Positions 7,846 to 17,554 are shown, numbered from the stretch's first letter. The stretch is 64,000 bases of DNA from Paenibacillus xylanexedens (GCF_001908275.1 NZ_CP018620.1:310001-374000); one strand, 5' to 3'. The notes: generated by a model from the sequence alone, not told the origin. A program made the numbers and translations.

Positions 7846-9189
7846 TTACTTTGGAGCAGCAGCATCCCAGTCCGCTTGGGATTTACCTGCAAGCTCTTCC
7901 GGTGTTGCAATCGGTCCGGCTGGCTTGAGCATCTCTGCGTGAACGCTGGCCTCAGAAATGTACTGTCCTACATTCTGACGGTTAATGAACAACTGATCCC
8001 AAGAAAGTTTAAAGTCCTCCAGGTAAGGCTGAATGCCTTGGATAAACTCACTTGTCATCTCCACATCAGGCTGTGTAGGCAGGAAGCCGGCTGCATTCAC
8101 AAATTCCGTGTAGTTCTCTTTCTCCGATAACATATCAAGCCATTTCATTGCGTAATCCTTGTTCGGTGAGTTATCCACCACCATCCAGGTCATATCGTAT
8201 TTACCCGCCAGATTTTTGTTCTTGGCTGCATCATTGCTACCTGGAATTGGGAAATATCCAAACTTCAGATCAGGGTTGGCCGTTTGAATTGTTGTTGCAT
8301 CCCAAGTGCCGTCAGCAATCATAGCCACCTTGCCTGTAGCGAACAAACTGGGCAATGTTCCGTAGTCAATACCCATGAAACCAGGCATTGCATTGTTCAT
8401 CAGATCCTGAGATTTCTGCAAGACTTCAAGTTGAACCGGATCAGTCAGCTTGGTTTCACCAGTCCATAGACCTTTGATATAAGCAAGCTGATCTTCATGA
8501 ATAGAGGCCTGAAGCCCTTGCACCGCAAGACCTATTGGCCATACATCTTTACCCGCCAGTCCCAGCGCTTCGACACCATTGTCTTTGAACACTTTGATAA
8601 CATGTTGCAATTCATCCCAGGTTGTAGGGATTTCCAGATTATATTTTGCGAAGAGTTCCTTATTGTAGAACAGTCCTGTGAATGCCACCTTGCCCATGTT
8701 TACACCGTACACCTTATCGTTATACGTCATTGCGTTCTGTACATCCGCTTCATTGTAGTTTTTGATAAAAGATTGATCAGACAGATCACTGATTAACCCG
8801 GCATCGATCCATTGCTTCCACATCGGATCAGCAGCACCACTGGACCATTCCTGCGGAGCGCCTACAAAGCTTGATTTGAGTGGAATGATATCCACGTCCC
8901 CATTACTTCCGGCGTTCATCCGTGTTTGCATCAACTGATCGTAAGTCGCGTCTGCCGGAACGGTAGTATACTCCACCTTTACGTCCGGATATTTCGCTTC
9001 AAATTTCGTATTAAACTCTTTGATGTAGTTGTTAATATTCTCTTGCTGCCAGTGAATGATCTTCAAGGTAACTTTTTTGCTGCTGTCTGTAGCCTGAGTT
9101 CCTTCTGATTCCGAAGAGCTGCTACTACAAGCGGCGAGCACACATAATAAAGCGGATACAAGTACAAAGGCTAAAGTCATTTTCTTCAT
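7846..9189 (-). CDS. Sugar ABC transporter substrate-binding lipoprotein
   Basis: A 447-residue family 1 extracellular binding protein. The signal peptide runs through FVLVSALLCVLAACSSSS, with lipobox LAAC, so it is anchored outside the membrane by a lipidated Cys. The mature part has the usual layout (KIIHWQQENIN strand, DIIPLKSS, NKELFAKYNLEIPTTWDEL, GKVAMIADGTWD). It delivers a sugar or oligosaccharide to the two downstream permeases. The regulator divergent to it is a LacI-type protein, so expression is likely sugar-induced. The substrate is not readable from sequence. Confidence 0.93.
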   Translation of the reverse strand: MKKMTLAFVLVSALLCVLAACSSSSSESEGTQATDSSKKVTLKIIHWQQENINNYIKEFNTKFEAKYPDVKVEYTTVPADATYDQLMQTRMNAGSNGDVDIIPLKSSFVGAPQEWSSGAADPMWKQWIDAGLISDLSDQSFIKNYNEADVQNAMTYNDKVYGVNMGKVAFTGLFYNKELFAKYNLEIPTTWDELQHVIKVFKDNGVEALGLAGKDVWPIGLAVQGLQASIHEDQLAYIKGLWTGETKLTDPVQLEVLQKSQDLMNNAMPGFMGIDYGTLPSLFATGKVAMIADGTWDATTIQTANPDLKFGYFPIPGSNDAAKNKNLAGKYDMTWMVVDNSPNKDYAMKWLDMLSEKENYTEFVNAAGFLPTQPDVEMTSEFIQGIQPYLEDFKLSWDQLFINRQNVGQYISEASVHAEMLKPAGPIATPEELAGKSQADWDAAAPK

Positions 9190-9679
9190 TTTCGTTGTCC
9201 CCCATATTTTTGAATTAAATCCACGAAATCAGTTTCGTTAATTTCACCCTTATTATGACTTCAGATCTTTATTTTGTAAATAGTCATTTTTTTTTTTTGA
9301 TTTCCATGCTCCAACCCGCTTGATAAAAGCTTTATTTATTGCTGTATACGTTGAAATCAAGGTAACCTTTACGATAGTTACGAAAGTTACGAAACACAGC
9401 ACATGACATAATTTCATATACAGCCCCAGATAGCCCGGTATTCCTTTAAATGGACTAAAAATCTGTAAAACAATTAAGATTACGAGCTGAAATTAGTCTT
9501 TATTTTCGCGACAAGCCTCCTTGATCACTTCAAACCTATAGATGCATATCATTTCAAGTGTGCAACCCTCTCTCTGCTGTTGACTCTCCGGTCTATGTAG
9601 CATAGAATACTTGCAAGAAAGCGAAAAAACCGATACAGCCCCAGTTTACGAAACCAGTTTAGGAATCCGAGGGATGTTT
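9190..9679. promoter_or_regulatory. Divergent control region with ACGAAA-N4-TTTCGT palindrome
   Basis: This 490-bp non-coding region separates the sugar transporter operon from its LacI-type regulator. ACGAAATCAGTTTCGT at 9223-9238 is a 6-bp-arm palindrome about 35 bp before the binding-protein start, where an operator or 5' leader site would lie. A direct repeat of GTTACGAAA lies at about 9376-9394. A poly-T run is at 9291-9300. No ORF or RNA gene is seen. Confidence 0.5.
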
Positions 9680-10711
9680 ATGAATATCAAAACGATAGCG
9701 AGTTTAGCCGGCGTGTCTGTAGCCACGGTGTCCAAGATTATCAATAACTATCCAGATATTAGCGAGGAAACGCGCCAGCGTGTGCTTAAAATTATGGAAG
9801 AGACAGGCTATCGTCCATCTTCTTCAGCCAAAACACTGGCAACCAAAAAATCCAGCCTCGTTGGCGTTGTGTTTGCAGGGAAGCTGAACGTGGATTTCAG
9901 CCACCCTTTCTTCGTACAGGTTATCAATGCGTTTAAGAAACAAATTGGCTTGCTTGGATACGATCTACTCTTCTTCTCAAATGAGAAGTTTCTGGATCAG
10001 GGTGAGGACTACTTGGCGAGATCCAAGTATTTTCAAGTGGATGGCTGTATTATTATTGCGGGGGATGAGGTCGAGAGCAGCATATTCGACCTGGATGCCA
10101 GCCCGATTCCTTGTATCGGAATAGATATCGAGCTAACAGGACAAAGCTCCTGTTACATCATGTCCGATAACGATAAGATCTCAACCAAAGTTGTAGAACA
10201 ATTTTATATGAACGGTTATCGAGATGTTGGTTTTATCGGGCTGGAGCGCGCCTCTCTTGTGATGCAACAGAGAGAGATGGCTTTCAAACGTTCACTAAAT
10301 CAGTTTAGTCTTGATGAAAAGCCCGAGTGGGTTGTATACAGCAAAGATTATGCCGCAGCGGATGGATACGAAGCGGCCAAGAAAATGCTTGCCTGCAAGA
10401 CTCTGCCACGTGCCGTGTTTGCAGCCACAGATCTACTTGCCTTTGGAGCTATTCGCGCCTTTAAGGAAGTGGGGTTACGCATTCCAGAAGATATAGCTGT
10501 GGCAGGTTGTGACGACATCGAAGCCTGCCGTTATACCGATCCACCGCTAACAACCGTCAAGCAGGATACGGACAAAATTGGACGCCTTGCTGCCATGATT
10601 CTGTTTGATCTGATGAACAAACAAATGGATAATCGTTGCATTAAAGTAGAGCCGGAACTGGTTGTGCGTCAATCCTGTGGCACAGCCATGCTGCTGGCAC
10701 AGGAAATCTGA
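9680..10711 (+). CDS. LacI-family transcriptional regulator
   Basis: A 343-residue repressor. The N-terminal LacI HTH reads IKTIASLAGVSVATVSKIIN, followed by the hinge region YRPSSSAKTLATKKS. The periplasmic-binding-like sensor domain has FAATDLLAFGAIRAFKE and GCDDIEACRYTDPPLTTVKQD near the C-terminus. The frame is open from 9611, but the ATG at 9680 directly precedes the HTH and has a GAGGG site 6 nt upstream. It most likely represses the divergent sugar importer and releases it on binding the sugar. Confidence 0.92.
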   Translation: MNIKTIASLAGVSVATVSKIINNYPDISEETRQRVLKIMEETGYRPSSSAKTLATKKSSLVGVVFAGKLNVDFSHPFFVQVINAFKKQIGLLGYDLLFFSNEKFLDQGEDYLARSKYFQVDGCIIIAGDEVESSIFDLDASPIPCIGIDIELTGQSSCYIMSDNDKISTKVVEQFYMNGYRDVGFIGLERASLVMQQREMAFKRSLNQFSLDEKPEWVVYSKDYAAADGYEAAKKMLACKTLPRAVFAATDLLAFGAIRAFKEVGLRIPEDIAVAGCDDIEACRYTDPPLTTVKQDTDKIGRLAAMILFDLMNKQMDNRCIKVEPELVVRQSCGTAMLLAQEI

Positions 10712-10776
10712 GCGTTAAGTCCTTGGGACTGGCTGCTGCAGATCAATTCACATCCTGGGCATAGCGAATTTTTCAT

Positions 10777-10976
10777 ACTATATAAAATGAACTAAACATT
10801 TACACGAGAACGTAGAGGACAGAAATAACCTGAAGAAGCGGAGCGTTCGCCTTTATCACCAGATTTTCTCCTTTTTAAAGCCGAATATAAAAAATCTGGG
10901 GATAACAGCGATCAGAAGGTTGTTCTGTCATCGGAGTGGCAAGTGTAAATATTCTTTAGTTCAATTTATATAGTCC
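10777..10976 (+). repeat. Interspersed hairpin repeat (copy C), complete
   Basis: The clearest copy. The outer arms are ACTATATAAAATGAACTAAA and, at the other end, TTTAGTTCAATTTATATAGT. Next inward are TTTACAC (10799) and GTGTAAA (10943-10949). Then AGAAATAACCTGAAGAAG pairs with CAGAAGGTTGTTCT, and ATCACCAGATTTT pairs with AAAATCTGGGGAT. The whole 200 bp can fold into one long imperfect hairpin on either strand. It lies between the ends of two convergent genes. Confidence 0.85.
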
Positions 10977-10989
10977 ACACCAAGAAGCA

Positions 10990-11038
10990 AAAAGGGGATG
11001 TCCCATAAGTCATGAATATGACAGGGGGACATCCCTTG
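10990..11038 (-). terminator. Terminator of the cyd operon
   Basis: GGGATGTCCC pairs with GGGACATCCC, and on the minus strand the stem is followed by TTTTTGC. It lies just past the cydC stop. Confidence 0.8.
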
Positions 11039-11106
11039 TTCGTATTATTTTGTTTTTAATGAACCTGAGACACACTATTCGCTTCCATTTGCCGAGAAAG
11101 TCCCTG

Positions 11107-13044
11107 CTATCTGGAAGCGGCAGTAGGCAGCTTGCCCTTTACTGTCTGCAAGTCAGACCACCCCGGCCGATCAAGTTCAATAAGACGGCAGTATCGCTCT
11201 TCCCCAGCCAGCAATTGTTCGTGAGAACCCTGCATGGCAATCTGTCCACTTTCCATAAAAATAAGTTCGTCCATCTGCTCCGCACCAATCAGGTGATGGG
11301 TGACCCAGATCATCGTTTTGCCTTGCAAGCTGTCCAGAATGGTGCGCATCAACTCGCGTTCCGTCACTGGATCAAGCCCAACGGTTGGTTCATCCAATAT
11401 AATAACGGGCGTCTCCCGGAGCAGTACTCTGGCCAGAGCAATCCGTTGCCTTTCCCCACCGGAGAAACGCAGACCCGTCTCCAACATCGGCGTATCATAT
11501 CCTTGCGGCAAAGATTCGATCAGACTAGATAAACCTACTTGCGCGGCTACCTGACGAATCTCCTCATCCGTTGCTTTCGGACGTCCGATCCGCAAATTAT
11601 TCGCTACAGTGGTATCGAACAAGTGCGGACTCTGATTCAGCACCGCGATGACATCAGTGACACTCTCACCCAGGGTCTGCACAGGCATATTATTGATCAG
11701 AACTTTCCCCGCAGACGGAAGTAATGCCCCCTGAATCAGCTTCAACAAGGTTGATTTGCCGCCGCCGCTTCTTCCAAGAATAGCTAATCGTTTGCCTTGT
11801 GGCAGATGAAGGGATACGTCCTGTACGGCGTAGGAATCATCCGCTGCATAACGATAACTTACGCGATTAATCTCGATGTCTGCTCTGAGTTTGGGTGGAA
11901 TGCGAAGACGAATTCGTCTGTCTGGGATAACATTCGCAGCTGGCAAGGACTCCGATGTCTGTCCAGCCATCACGTTGCCGTTTTTTACTACAGAGATCGA
12001 TTCGCCCGTTCCATCCGCATCACCAACTCCATTCTGCAACGGAAGATACCCTTTCCCTTCGAGCTGTTTCAAGCGATCCAGCGATTCTCGATACTGGGGA
12101 AGATGCTCCACCGCATCCCCTACAGGCAGAATTGATTCCGTGAGCGGAAATAATACCAATACAAAAGCAGCAATCATCACGGCAGGCAATTGCCCGATAG
12201 AAGCGGCATTTCCGGCCCATAACGTAACCGATACCACCAGCAGGCCAATGACAGACTGAGCCATCAGATCACGCCAGCGTGTCCAGCGCCGCAACTTGCG
12301 ACGAATCGCGTCGACCTGTTCCTCCGCTTCTTCCTGCTGCTGAACAAATTCGGCCACTCGTCCACTTGCAAGCCAATCTCCCAGTCCAAGTACACCGTCG
12401 GTCAGACGGGTATACAACCTGCTGTTTTCCTTTTTCAGCCGCACACGCCATTTCCACGTCACTTTCAGGGAGATCGCAGGTAACACGGCAACGAGAAATA
12501 ACATATACAAGCCCATCCACACCGCAAATCCCAGATCAACACTGCCAAAGGCAATCACAGCCCCACCGTACATCACAAGCGCGGTAACGGCGGGGAAGAC
12601 TGTACGCAGATAAATATCCTGCAGCCGCTCCACATCATCAGCGAGTGCTCCAAGCACATCTCCGGTCTGCATACGCGAGCGCAGGAACAGAGCCTGTGGC
12701 TCCAGAATGCGATATAATTTCACCCGTTGATCGGCCAACACACGCAGTACGGCATCATGTCCTGCCAATCGCTCGATATATCGAAAGACAGCACGGAATA
12801 TCCCAAATGCACGTACACCAACAATAGGTACATACACCATCAAAATATTTTCAGGACGCAGCGCAGACTTGGAGATCAGAAATCCGGAGGTAAACAGCAA
12901 CAGCACCGCACACAGTGCAGCACAAGTGCCTAGCGCAATAACTGCGATGAATCTCCATCGGTACTGTGCCACATACGGAGCAATCCAGCTATTTTTTTCT
13001 TTTTCGTTACGGACGGTCTCCATATGCTCATATCCGGACTTCAT
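11107..13044 (-). CDS. cydC: Thiol reductant ABC exporter subunit CydC
   Basis: A 645-residue half-transporter that, with CydD, exports glutathione or cysteine-type thiols needed to assemble cytochrome bd. About six membrane helices come first (FIAVIALGTCAALCAVLLLF onward; the GVRAFGIFRAVFRYIERLAG segment is typical of CydC). The ATPase domain follows, with Walker A GRSGGGKST, signature FSGGERQRIALARVLL and Walker B VIILDEPTVGLD. A hydrophilic linker of about 45 residues joins the two parts. GGAGG lies 9 nt before the ATG, and the start is 1 nt after the cydD stop. It is the last gene of the operon. Confidence 0.93.
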   Translation of the reverse strand: MKSGYEHMETVRNEKEKNSWIAPYVAQYRWRFIAVIALGTCAALCAVLLLFTSGFLISKSALRPENILMVYVPIVGVRAFGIFRAVFRYIERLAGHDAVLRVLADQRVKLYRILEPQALFLRSRMQTGDVLGALADDVERLQDIYLRTVFPAVTALVMYGGAVIAFGSVDLGFAVWMGLYMLFLVAVLPAISLKVTWKWRVRLKKENSRLYTRLTDGVLGLGDWLASGRVAEFVQQQEEAEEQVDAIRRKLRRWTRWRDLMAQSVIGLLVVSVTLWAGNAASIGQLPAVMIAAFVLVLFPLTESILPVGDAVEHLPQYRESLDRLKQLEGKGYLPLQNGVGDADGTGESISVVKNGNVMAGQTSESLPAANVIPDRRIRLRIPPKLRADIEINRVSYRYAADDSYAVQDVSLHLPQGKRLAILGRSGGGKSTLLKLIQGALLPSAGKVLINNMPVQTLGESVTDVIAVLNQSPHLFDTTVANNLRIGRPKATDEEIRQVAAQVGLSSLIESLPQGYDTPMLETGLRFSGGERQRIALARVLLRETPVIILDEPTVGLDPVTERELMRTILDSLQGKTMIWVTHHLIGAEQMDELIFMESGQIAMQGSHEQLLAGEERYCRLIELDRPGWSDLQTVKGKLPTAASR

Positions 13045-13045
13045 T

Positions 13046-14959
13046 TTATATCGCCTCCATCTGGGCCTGAATCATCTGATAATATACACCTTGTCTTGCC
13101 AGCAATTCCTGATGTGTTCCCGTCTCTGCCACTGTGCCGCCATCCATGACAATAATTCGATCCATATGTGGCATCCAGTGCAGACGATGGGTAGCTAAAA
13201 ATACAAGTTTGCCATCAAACAGCGGCAGCATTGTCTGTTTCAGTTCATACTCTGTCTCTACATCCAGATGAGCTGTCGGTTCATCAAGCAGCAGGATGTT
13301 TCGTTTACTAAGCAAGGCCCTTGCCAGCGCCACGCGTTGCTCCTGCCCGCCACTGAGCTGTCTGCCCCCAGCCCCAATTGGCTCATGCAGCCCACCGGAT
13401 AATGAAGACAGTAGTTTGGTTAATCCAGCAGCGCTAATGGCCTTGGCCACTTCCGCATCCGAAGCCTCCGGCATGTAGAAACGAACGTTATCCGCCAGAC
13501 TTCCGCTGAAGATATACGGATGCTGCGGGATAGCTGCCGTCTGTCTTCGCCAGGATTCAAGCATATCCTGTGTCACAGGCTGTCCGTTGGCTAATACTTG
13601 GCCTGAAGTAGGAAGCTGAAATCCAGCCAATACGTCAATCAACGTGGACTTGCCTGCTCCGCTGGCACCAATAATACCGATTTTGCCAAGACCCGTGATC
13701 TGAAATGTGACATCCTTTAGCGAATAAGGACCTTCATCATCGTGTCGTACCTGTACATCCGTTAGTGCTAGTCTGCTACTCTCATTCCAAGAGAACACTG
13801 AGGAAGAGGAAGAAACAAGCTCAGGAGTAGTAGAAACAGAAGCAGAATCAGGAGCAAGATGCCCCGCAGCCATTTTATCATTCAACACGACACGTATGGT
13901 CGAAGTAGCGGCTTTCCTTTTACCCAAAGACAATGATGCATATCCCGTCCCATCCTCTGCCATGTCCGCATGCGCAACAACATTTGCATAGGCTTCTTTT
14001 TGTTTCTGTTCAGCAGCTTTCCCCCGTTCAATCACTTGGTTGATAGCCGCTCCAGCTTCCTTACCGTCCAATGTGGCATGATAATCAGCGCCGAGCATAC
14101 GTACAGGCAGGAAATATTCGGGTGCCAAGATCAGTACCGTCAGCGCAGGGCCAAGTAGCATATGCCCTTCTGTCAGACGTAATCCCAGACCAACTGCTAC
14201 GGAAGCAACGGACAACATCGTAAAGAAATCGAGTGCAAACGAAGAAAGAAAAGCCATGCGCAGCGTAGACATCGTTGCTTTCCGATACCGCTGACTGACC
14301 CGCAAAATGGACCCTTCATGTGTTTTGCTCTGTCCCAATGTTTTTAGCGTTTCTAGTCCACGCAAGGTATCAACAAAATGGTTAGCGAGTGCTTTGTAAG
14401 ATCTGAATTGTCCGTCTATCTTACGCTGAGCTGCGAGGCCAATCAGAATCATGAATACGATCAGGATTGGGAGTGTCAGCATCAGAATAACCCCGGACAT
14501 CAGATCCAGCTTGAACACATACAGCAAAATGACGATGGGTGTGAATCCTATGCCCAGCATGCGAGGAATGAATAGTTCGAGATACGTCTTGTATTGAGCT
14601 GTTCCCTCACGTGCCAGGGTAACCAGATGGCCTGTGCCTTCCGTCTTGGCATAACGCGGCCCGAGCCTGAACCACTGCTCCACCATCTGTCTGCGCAGAT
14701 CAGTCCCTGTCCTCTCCGCATATCGTGAGGTCACGAGTTGTAACCAGAAGGATAAGGCGTAGCGGGCGGCAAAAGCAGCCAGGAACAGCAGCAGTACTGG
14801 GTACTGCTCCGTTACGGATGAACCTTCAAACAATGCCGTGATGGCCTGTGCCAGCCATTTGGCTTGCATAATGATCGTCATCGCCTGCAACAGTACCAGC
14901 GCTGATGCCAGCGCCAGTACAGGCCGGATGCCCGGCAGCTTCATCAGCCCCCGTCCCAT
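13046..14959 (-). CDS. cydD: Thiol reductant ABC exporter subunit CydD
   Basis: A 637-residue partner of CydC in the cytoplasmic membrane. The membrane domain has the conserved GAGGRQ-type context later in the ATPase: Walker A GASGAGKST, signature LSGGQEQRVALARALL, Walker B ILLLDEPTAHLD and the switch His in FLATHRLHW. Between the membrane and ATPase domains (residues about 315-395) is an 80-residue Ser/Ala-rich, low-complexity linker, longer than I would expect for the family. The start has a GGAG site. It lies one or two nucleotides from both neighbours, consistent with one cydABDC transcript. Confidence 0.93.
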   Translation of the reverse strand: MGRGLMKLPGIRPVLALASALVLLQAMTIIMQAKWLAQAITALFEGSSVTEQYPVLLLFLAAFAARYALSFWLQLVTSRYAERTGTDLRRQMVEQWFRLGPRYAKTEGTGHLVTLAREGTAQYKTYLELFIPRMLGIGFTPIVILLYVFKLDLMSGVILMLTLPILIVFMILIGLAAQRKIDGQFRSYKALANHFVDTLRGLETLKTLGQSKTHEGSILRVSQRYRKATMSTLRMAFLSSFALDFFTMLSVASVAVGLGLRLTEGHMLLGPALTVLILAPEYFLPVRMLGADYHATLDGKEAGAAINQVIERGKAAEQKQKEAYANVVAHADMAEDGTGYASLSLGKRKAATSTIRVVLNDKMAAGHLAPDSASVSTTPELVSSSSSVFSWNESSRLALTDVQVRHDDEGPYSLKDVTFQITGLGKIGIIGASGAGKSTLIDVLAGFQLPTSGQVLANGQPVTQDMLESWRRQTAAIPQHPYIFSGSLADNVRFYMPEASDAEVAKAISAAGLTKLLSSLSGGLHEPIGAGGRQLSGGQEQRVALARALLSKRNILLLDEPTAHLDVETEYELKQTMLPLFDGKLVFLATHRLHWMPHMDRIIVMDGGTVAETGTHQELLARQGVYYQMIQAQMEAI

Positions 14960-14960
14960 A

Positions 14961-15974
14961 TCAGTACTCCAGGTGGTGCTGCTCGTTCAGACGTTTGCGG
15001 AAGATATAATAACTCCAGATCTGATAACCGAGAACAAACGGCAGCAGTGTGCAGGCAACAATTGTCATTACTTTCAATGAATAAGCGCCCGATGCGGCAT
15101 TGTATACAGTCAGGTCATATGCCGCTCCAAAGGAACTCACCATCACTCTTGGGAAAAGTCCGATAAAGACCGAGGCAAAAGCAATTGCAATCACTGCCCC
15201 AGTCATCCCAAAAGCCCAGCCTTCCCGCTTCTGACGAACAAAGTATGCCGCAAGTGCAAGCGAAACTGCGCCGAGTACAACCATAATCCAAAGAGCCCAG
15301 CCGCGTACGGCGAACACATCGGTCATGAAATACGTCATTAACGCGTAAACAGCGAGCAGTGCGGCCAGCGGCAGCATTAATTTTTGCGCTGTCTTCAAGG
15401 CACGCTCTCTGAGATCACCTACTGTTCGTAGTGATGCAAACAGCAATCCATGAACCAGACATAACAGGGTTACGCTTAAGCCACCAATCACGGTGTACGG
15501 ATTAACAATATCGAGGAATCCTGCACGCAACTGCATCTCCCCATCAATGGGCAGACCTTTCATCAATGTGGCAAAGACCACGCCGAACAGGAAAGGCAAG
15601 AGCGCGCTGGAGACAACAATGATGATGTCCCACGTTTTGCGCCAGCGCTGCTGTTTCATTTTACTGCGGAATTCGAAAGCAACTCCGCGACCAATCAAGG
15701 CGAGTAACACCACTACAAGTGGCAGGTAAAAACCACTGAACAATGTGGCATACCAGTGCGGGAAGGCAGCAAACATCGCGCCCCCTGCCGTAATCAGCCA
15801 TACTTCATTACCATCCCAGAACGGACCGATCGAGTTGATCAGAGTCCGACGTTCGCGGTCCGTTTTGGCGATAATACCTGTAGACATCCCCACACCAAAA
15901 TCAAAACCTTCCAAAAAGAAGAAACCAACAAACAATACGGCAATCAGCAAAAACCACAACTCACTTAGTGACAA
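14961..15974 (-). CDS. cydB: Cytochrome bd ubiquinol oxidase subunit II
   Basis: A 337-residue membrane subunit of the bd-type terminal oxidase, which reduces O2 with quinol at low oxygen. The N-terminus SLSELWFLLIAVLFVGFFFL, then EGFDFGVGM, is the CydB hallmark; eight or so helices follow. The frame is open from 16064. The start chosen is the TTG at 15974, because GGAGG lies 8 nt before it and the family begins exactly there. The gene overlaps the end of cydA by 14 nt. Confidence 0.94.
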   Translation of the reverse strand: MSLSELWFLLIAVLFVGFFFLEGFDFGVGMSTGIIAKTDRERRTLINSIGPFWDGNEVWLITAGGAMFAAFPHWYATLFSGFYLPLVVVLLALIGRGVAFEFRSKMKQQRWRKTWDIIIVVSSALLPFLFGVVFATLMKGLPIDGEMQLRAGFLDIVNPYTVIGGLSVTLLCLVHGLLFASLRTVGDLRERALKTAQKLMLPLAALLAVYALMTYFMTDVFAVRGWALWIMVVLGAVSLALAAYFVRQKREGWAFGMTGAVIAIAFASVFIGLFPRVMVSSFGAAYDLTVYNAASGAYSLKVMTIVACTLLPFVLGYQIWSYYIFRKRLNEQHHLEY

Positions 15975-17376
15975 CGGAATAACCTCCATCCACGCCGAAC
16001 GGATCGGCCGATTCATCGTGATCTTCTGGCTTCTCGACCGCAAACGGCCCTGCCTTGATCTCACGTACGAACAGGTATACCATCACGATACCGAGAACCG
16101 TATACGCAGCTGTGAACGCAATGGTCGAGAACAGGATCATTCCTGCGGATACATTCGGTGAGACTCCGGCTTCGGTGGTCATATAACCAAATACCGTCCA
16201 TGGCTGTCTTCCAACCTCGGTCATAATCCAACCTGATGTATTGGCGATAAACGGCAAGGATATAGCAAATACCATCAGACGCATAAACCACTTCCCAGCG
16301 ACCTCCAGCTTCTTACGCATGGCTAGGAACGTACCGTATAGCGCCAGTGCAATCATCAAACCACCCGCTGCAATCATGATACGGAAACTCCAGAACGTTG
16401 TCCGTACTGGCGGGATATAATCCCCCGGTCCATACGTCTGTTCATACTCAGCTTGAAGCTCCTTCATGCCTTTGACACTACCAGAGAACTTGCTGTAGGA
16501 CAGGTAACTGAGCAATCCAGGGATTTTGATCTCACCCGTACTCTCCTGTTTATCCGGATCGATAAAAGCGACCACCGTCCATGGTGCCGGATCTTCTGTC
16601 GTTGTCCATGTTCCTTCACTGGCTGCCATCTTCATCGGCTGTGTCTCCACGAGATATTGAGCCTGGAAGTGTCCGGAGAAAGCTACACCAAACGAGGAAA
16701 CAAGAGCGATAATGATCGCGATATTAAACGATTTGCGGAAGATCTCCACATCCTGCTTTTTCATCAATTTGTAGGCACTGATCCCGGTTACGACGAAGGC
16801 CCCTGTCATCAATGCCCCAAAAATCGTATGTGGGAACTCGACGAGCAACTGACCATTCGTGATGAGTGCAAAGAAATCATTCATCTCGGCTCGGCCGTTG
16901 TTAATCTCAAACCCGACCGGATGTTGCATAAATGAATTGGCTGCCAGAATCCACAGCGCAGACAGGAATGTGCCAACAAACACCAGCCAGATGCAGGCCA
17001 GATGCACTTTTTTGGACAAACGATCCCATCCGAATATCCACAATCCAATAAATGTAGACTCCATAAAAAACGCCAGTAGCGCTTCAATAGCCAGTGGCGC
17101 ACCGAACACGTCCCCGACAAATCGGGAGTACTCGGACCAGTTCATACCGAACTGGAACTCTTGCAAAATACCTGTGACTACCCCGACGGCAAAGTTAATC
17201 AGGAACAGCTTGCCCCAGAACTTGGCCATCGTTTTGTAGATTTCCTTACCCTTAACAACGTACAACGTCTCCATGATCGCAACCAACAGTACAAGACCGA
17301 TGGATAGCGGGACAAAAAAGAAATGGAAAATCGTTGTAAGTGCATATTGGATACGCGATAACATAATCGGATCCAT
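15961..17376 (-). CDS. cydA: Cytochrome bd ubiquinol oxidase subunit I
   Basis: A 471-residue catalytic subunit. Likely haem ligands are visible: His18 (TTIFHFFFVPLS), His183 (VEFPHTIFGA) and Met334 (TTFWSFRIM). The quinol-site residues Lys249 and Glu254 lie in TQPMKMAASEGTW. The loop between them and the next helix is short, so this is the short Q-loop (Bacillus/CydAB) type. It heads the cydABDC operon. The upstream region carries two FNR/Rex-like palindromes, consistent with induction when oxygen is low. Confidence 0.95.
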   Translation of the reverse strand: MDPIMLSRIQYALTTIFHFFFVPLSIGLVLLVAIMETLYVVKGKEIYKTMAKFWGKLFLINFAVGVVTGILQEFQFGMNWSEYSRFVGDVFGAPLAIEALLAFFMESTFIGLWIFGWDRLSKKVHLACIWLVFVGTFLSALWILAANSFMQHPVGFEINNGRAEMNDFFALITNGQLLVEFPHTIFGALMTGAFVVTGISAYKLMKKQDVEIFRKSFNIAIIIALVSSFGVAFSGHFQAQYLVETQPMKMAASEGTWTTTEDPAPWTVVAFIDPDKQESTGEIKIPGLLSYLSYSKFSGSVKGMKELQAEYEQTYGPGDYIPPVRTTFWSFRIMIAAGGLMIALALYGTFLAMRKKLEVAGKWFMRLMVFAISLPFIANTSGWIMTEVGRQPWTVFGYMTTEAGVSPNVSAGMILFSTIAFTAAYTVLGIVMVYLFVREIKAGPFAVEKPEDHDESADPFGVDGGYSVVTK

Positions 17377-17498
17377 ACCGTTACCCCTTCTTTCTGTTCA
17401 CTTCGCAGTATGCGTATTTGGCATTGAAGCTGCACCTTCGCTGTCTGTCCGCCAAATACGTTGATGAACGTATTGTGCCAGATTACCTATTTTATACA

Positions 17499-17514
17499 TG
17501 TGAGAATTATCACA
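17499..17514 (-). promoter_or_regulatory. FNR/Rex-like palindrome proximal to cydA
   Basis: TGTGAGAATTATCACA matches the TGTGA-N6-TCACA consensus of FNR/CRP-type regulators and resembles Rex boxes. On the minus strand an ACAATA hexamer at 17471-17476 would place this site near -41 as an activator site. A TATAAAAT at 17487-17494 would instead place it over the promoter as a repressor site. Confidence 0.6.
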
Positions 17515-17538
17515 ATCTTCCTCTCTAGAGCAAAAAAA

Positions 17539-17554
17539 AGTGATCCTGGTCACA
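17539..17554 (-). promoter_or_regulatory. Second FNR/Rex-like palindrome upstream of cydA
   Basis: AGTGATCCTGGTCACA has the same GTGA-N6-TCAC geometry, 40 bp (about four helical turns) upstream of the first site. Two sites on the same DNA face suggest cooperative binding. Confidence 0.5.

Noticed and set aside
10777..10976. The hairpin repeat as an ordinary rho-independent terminator
   Set aside because: It is 200 bp with several nested arms, lacks a T tract after the main stem, and a separate terminator for cydC lies next to it.
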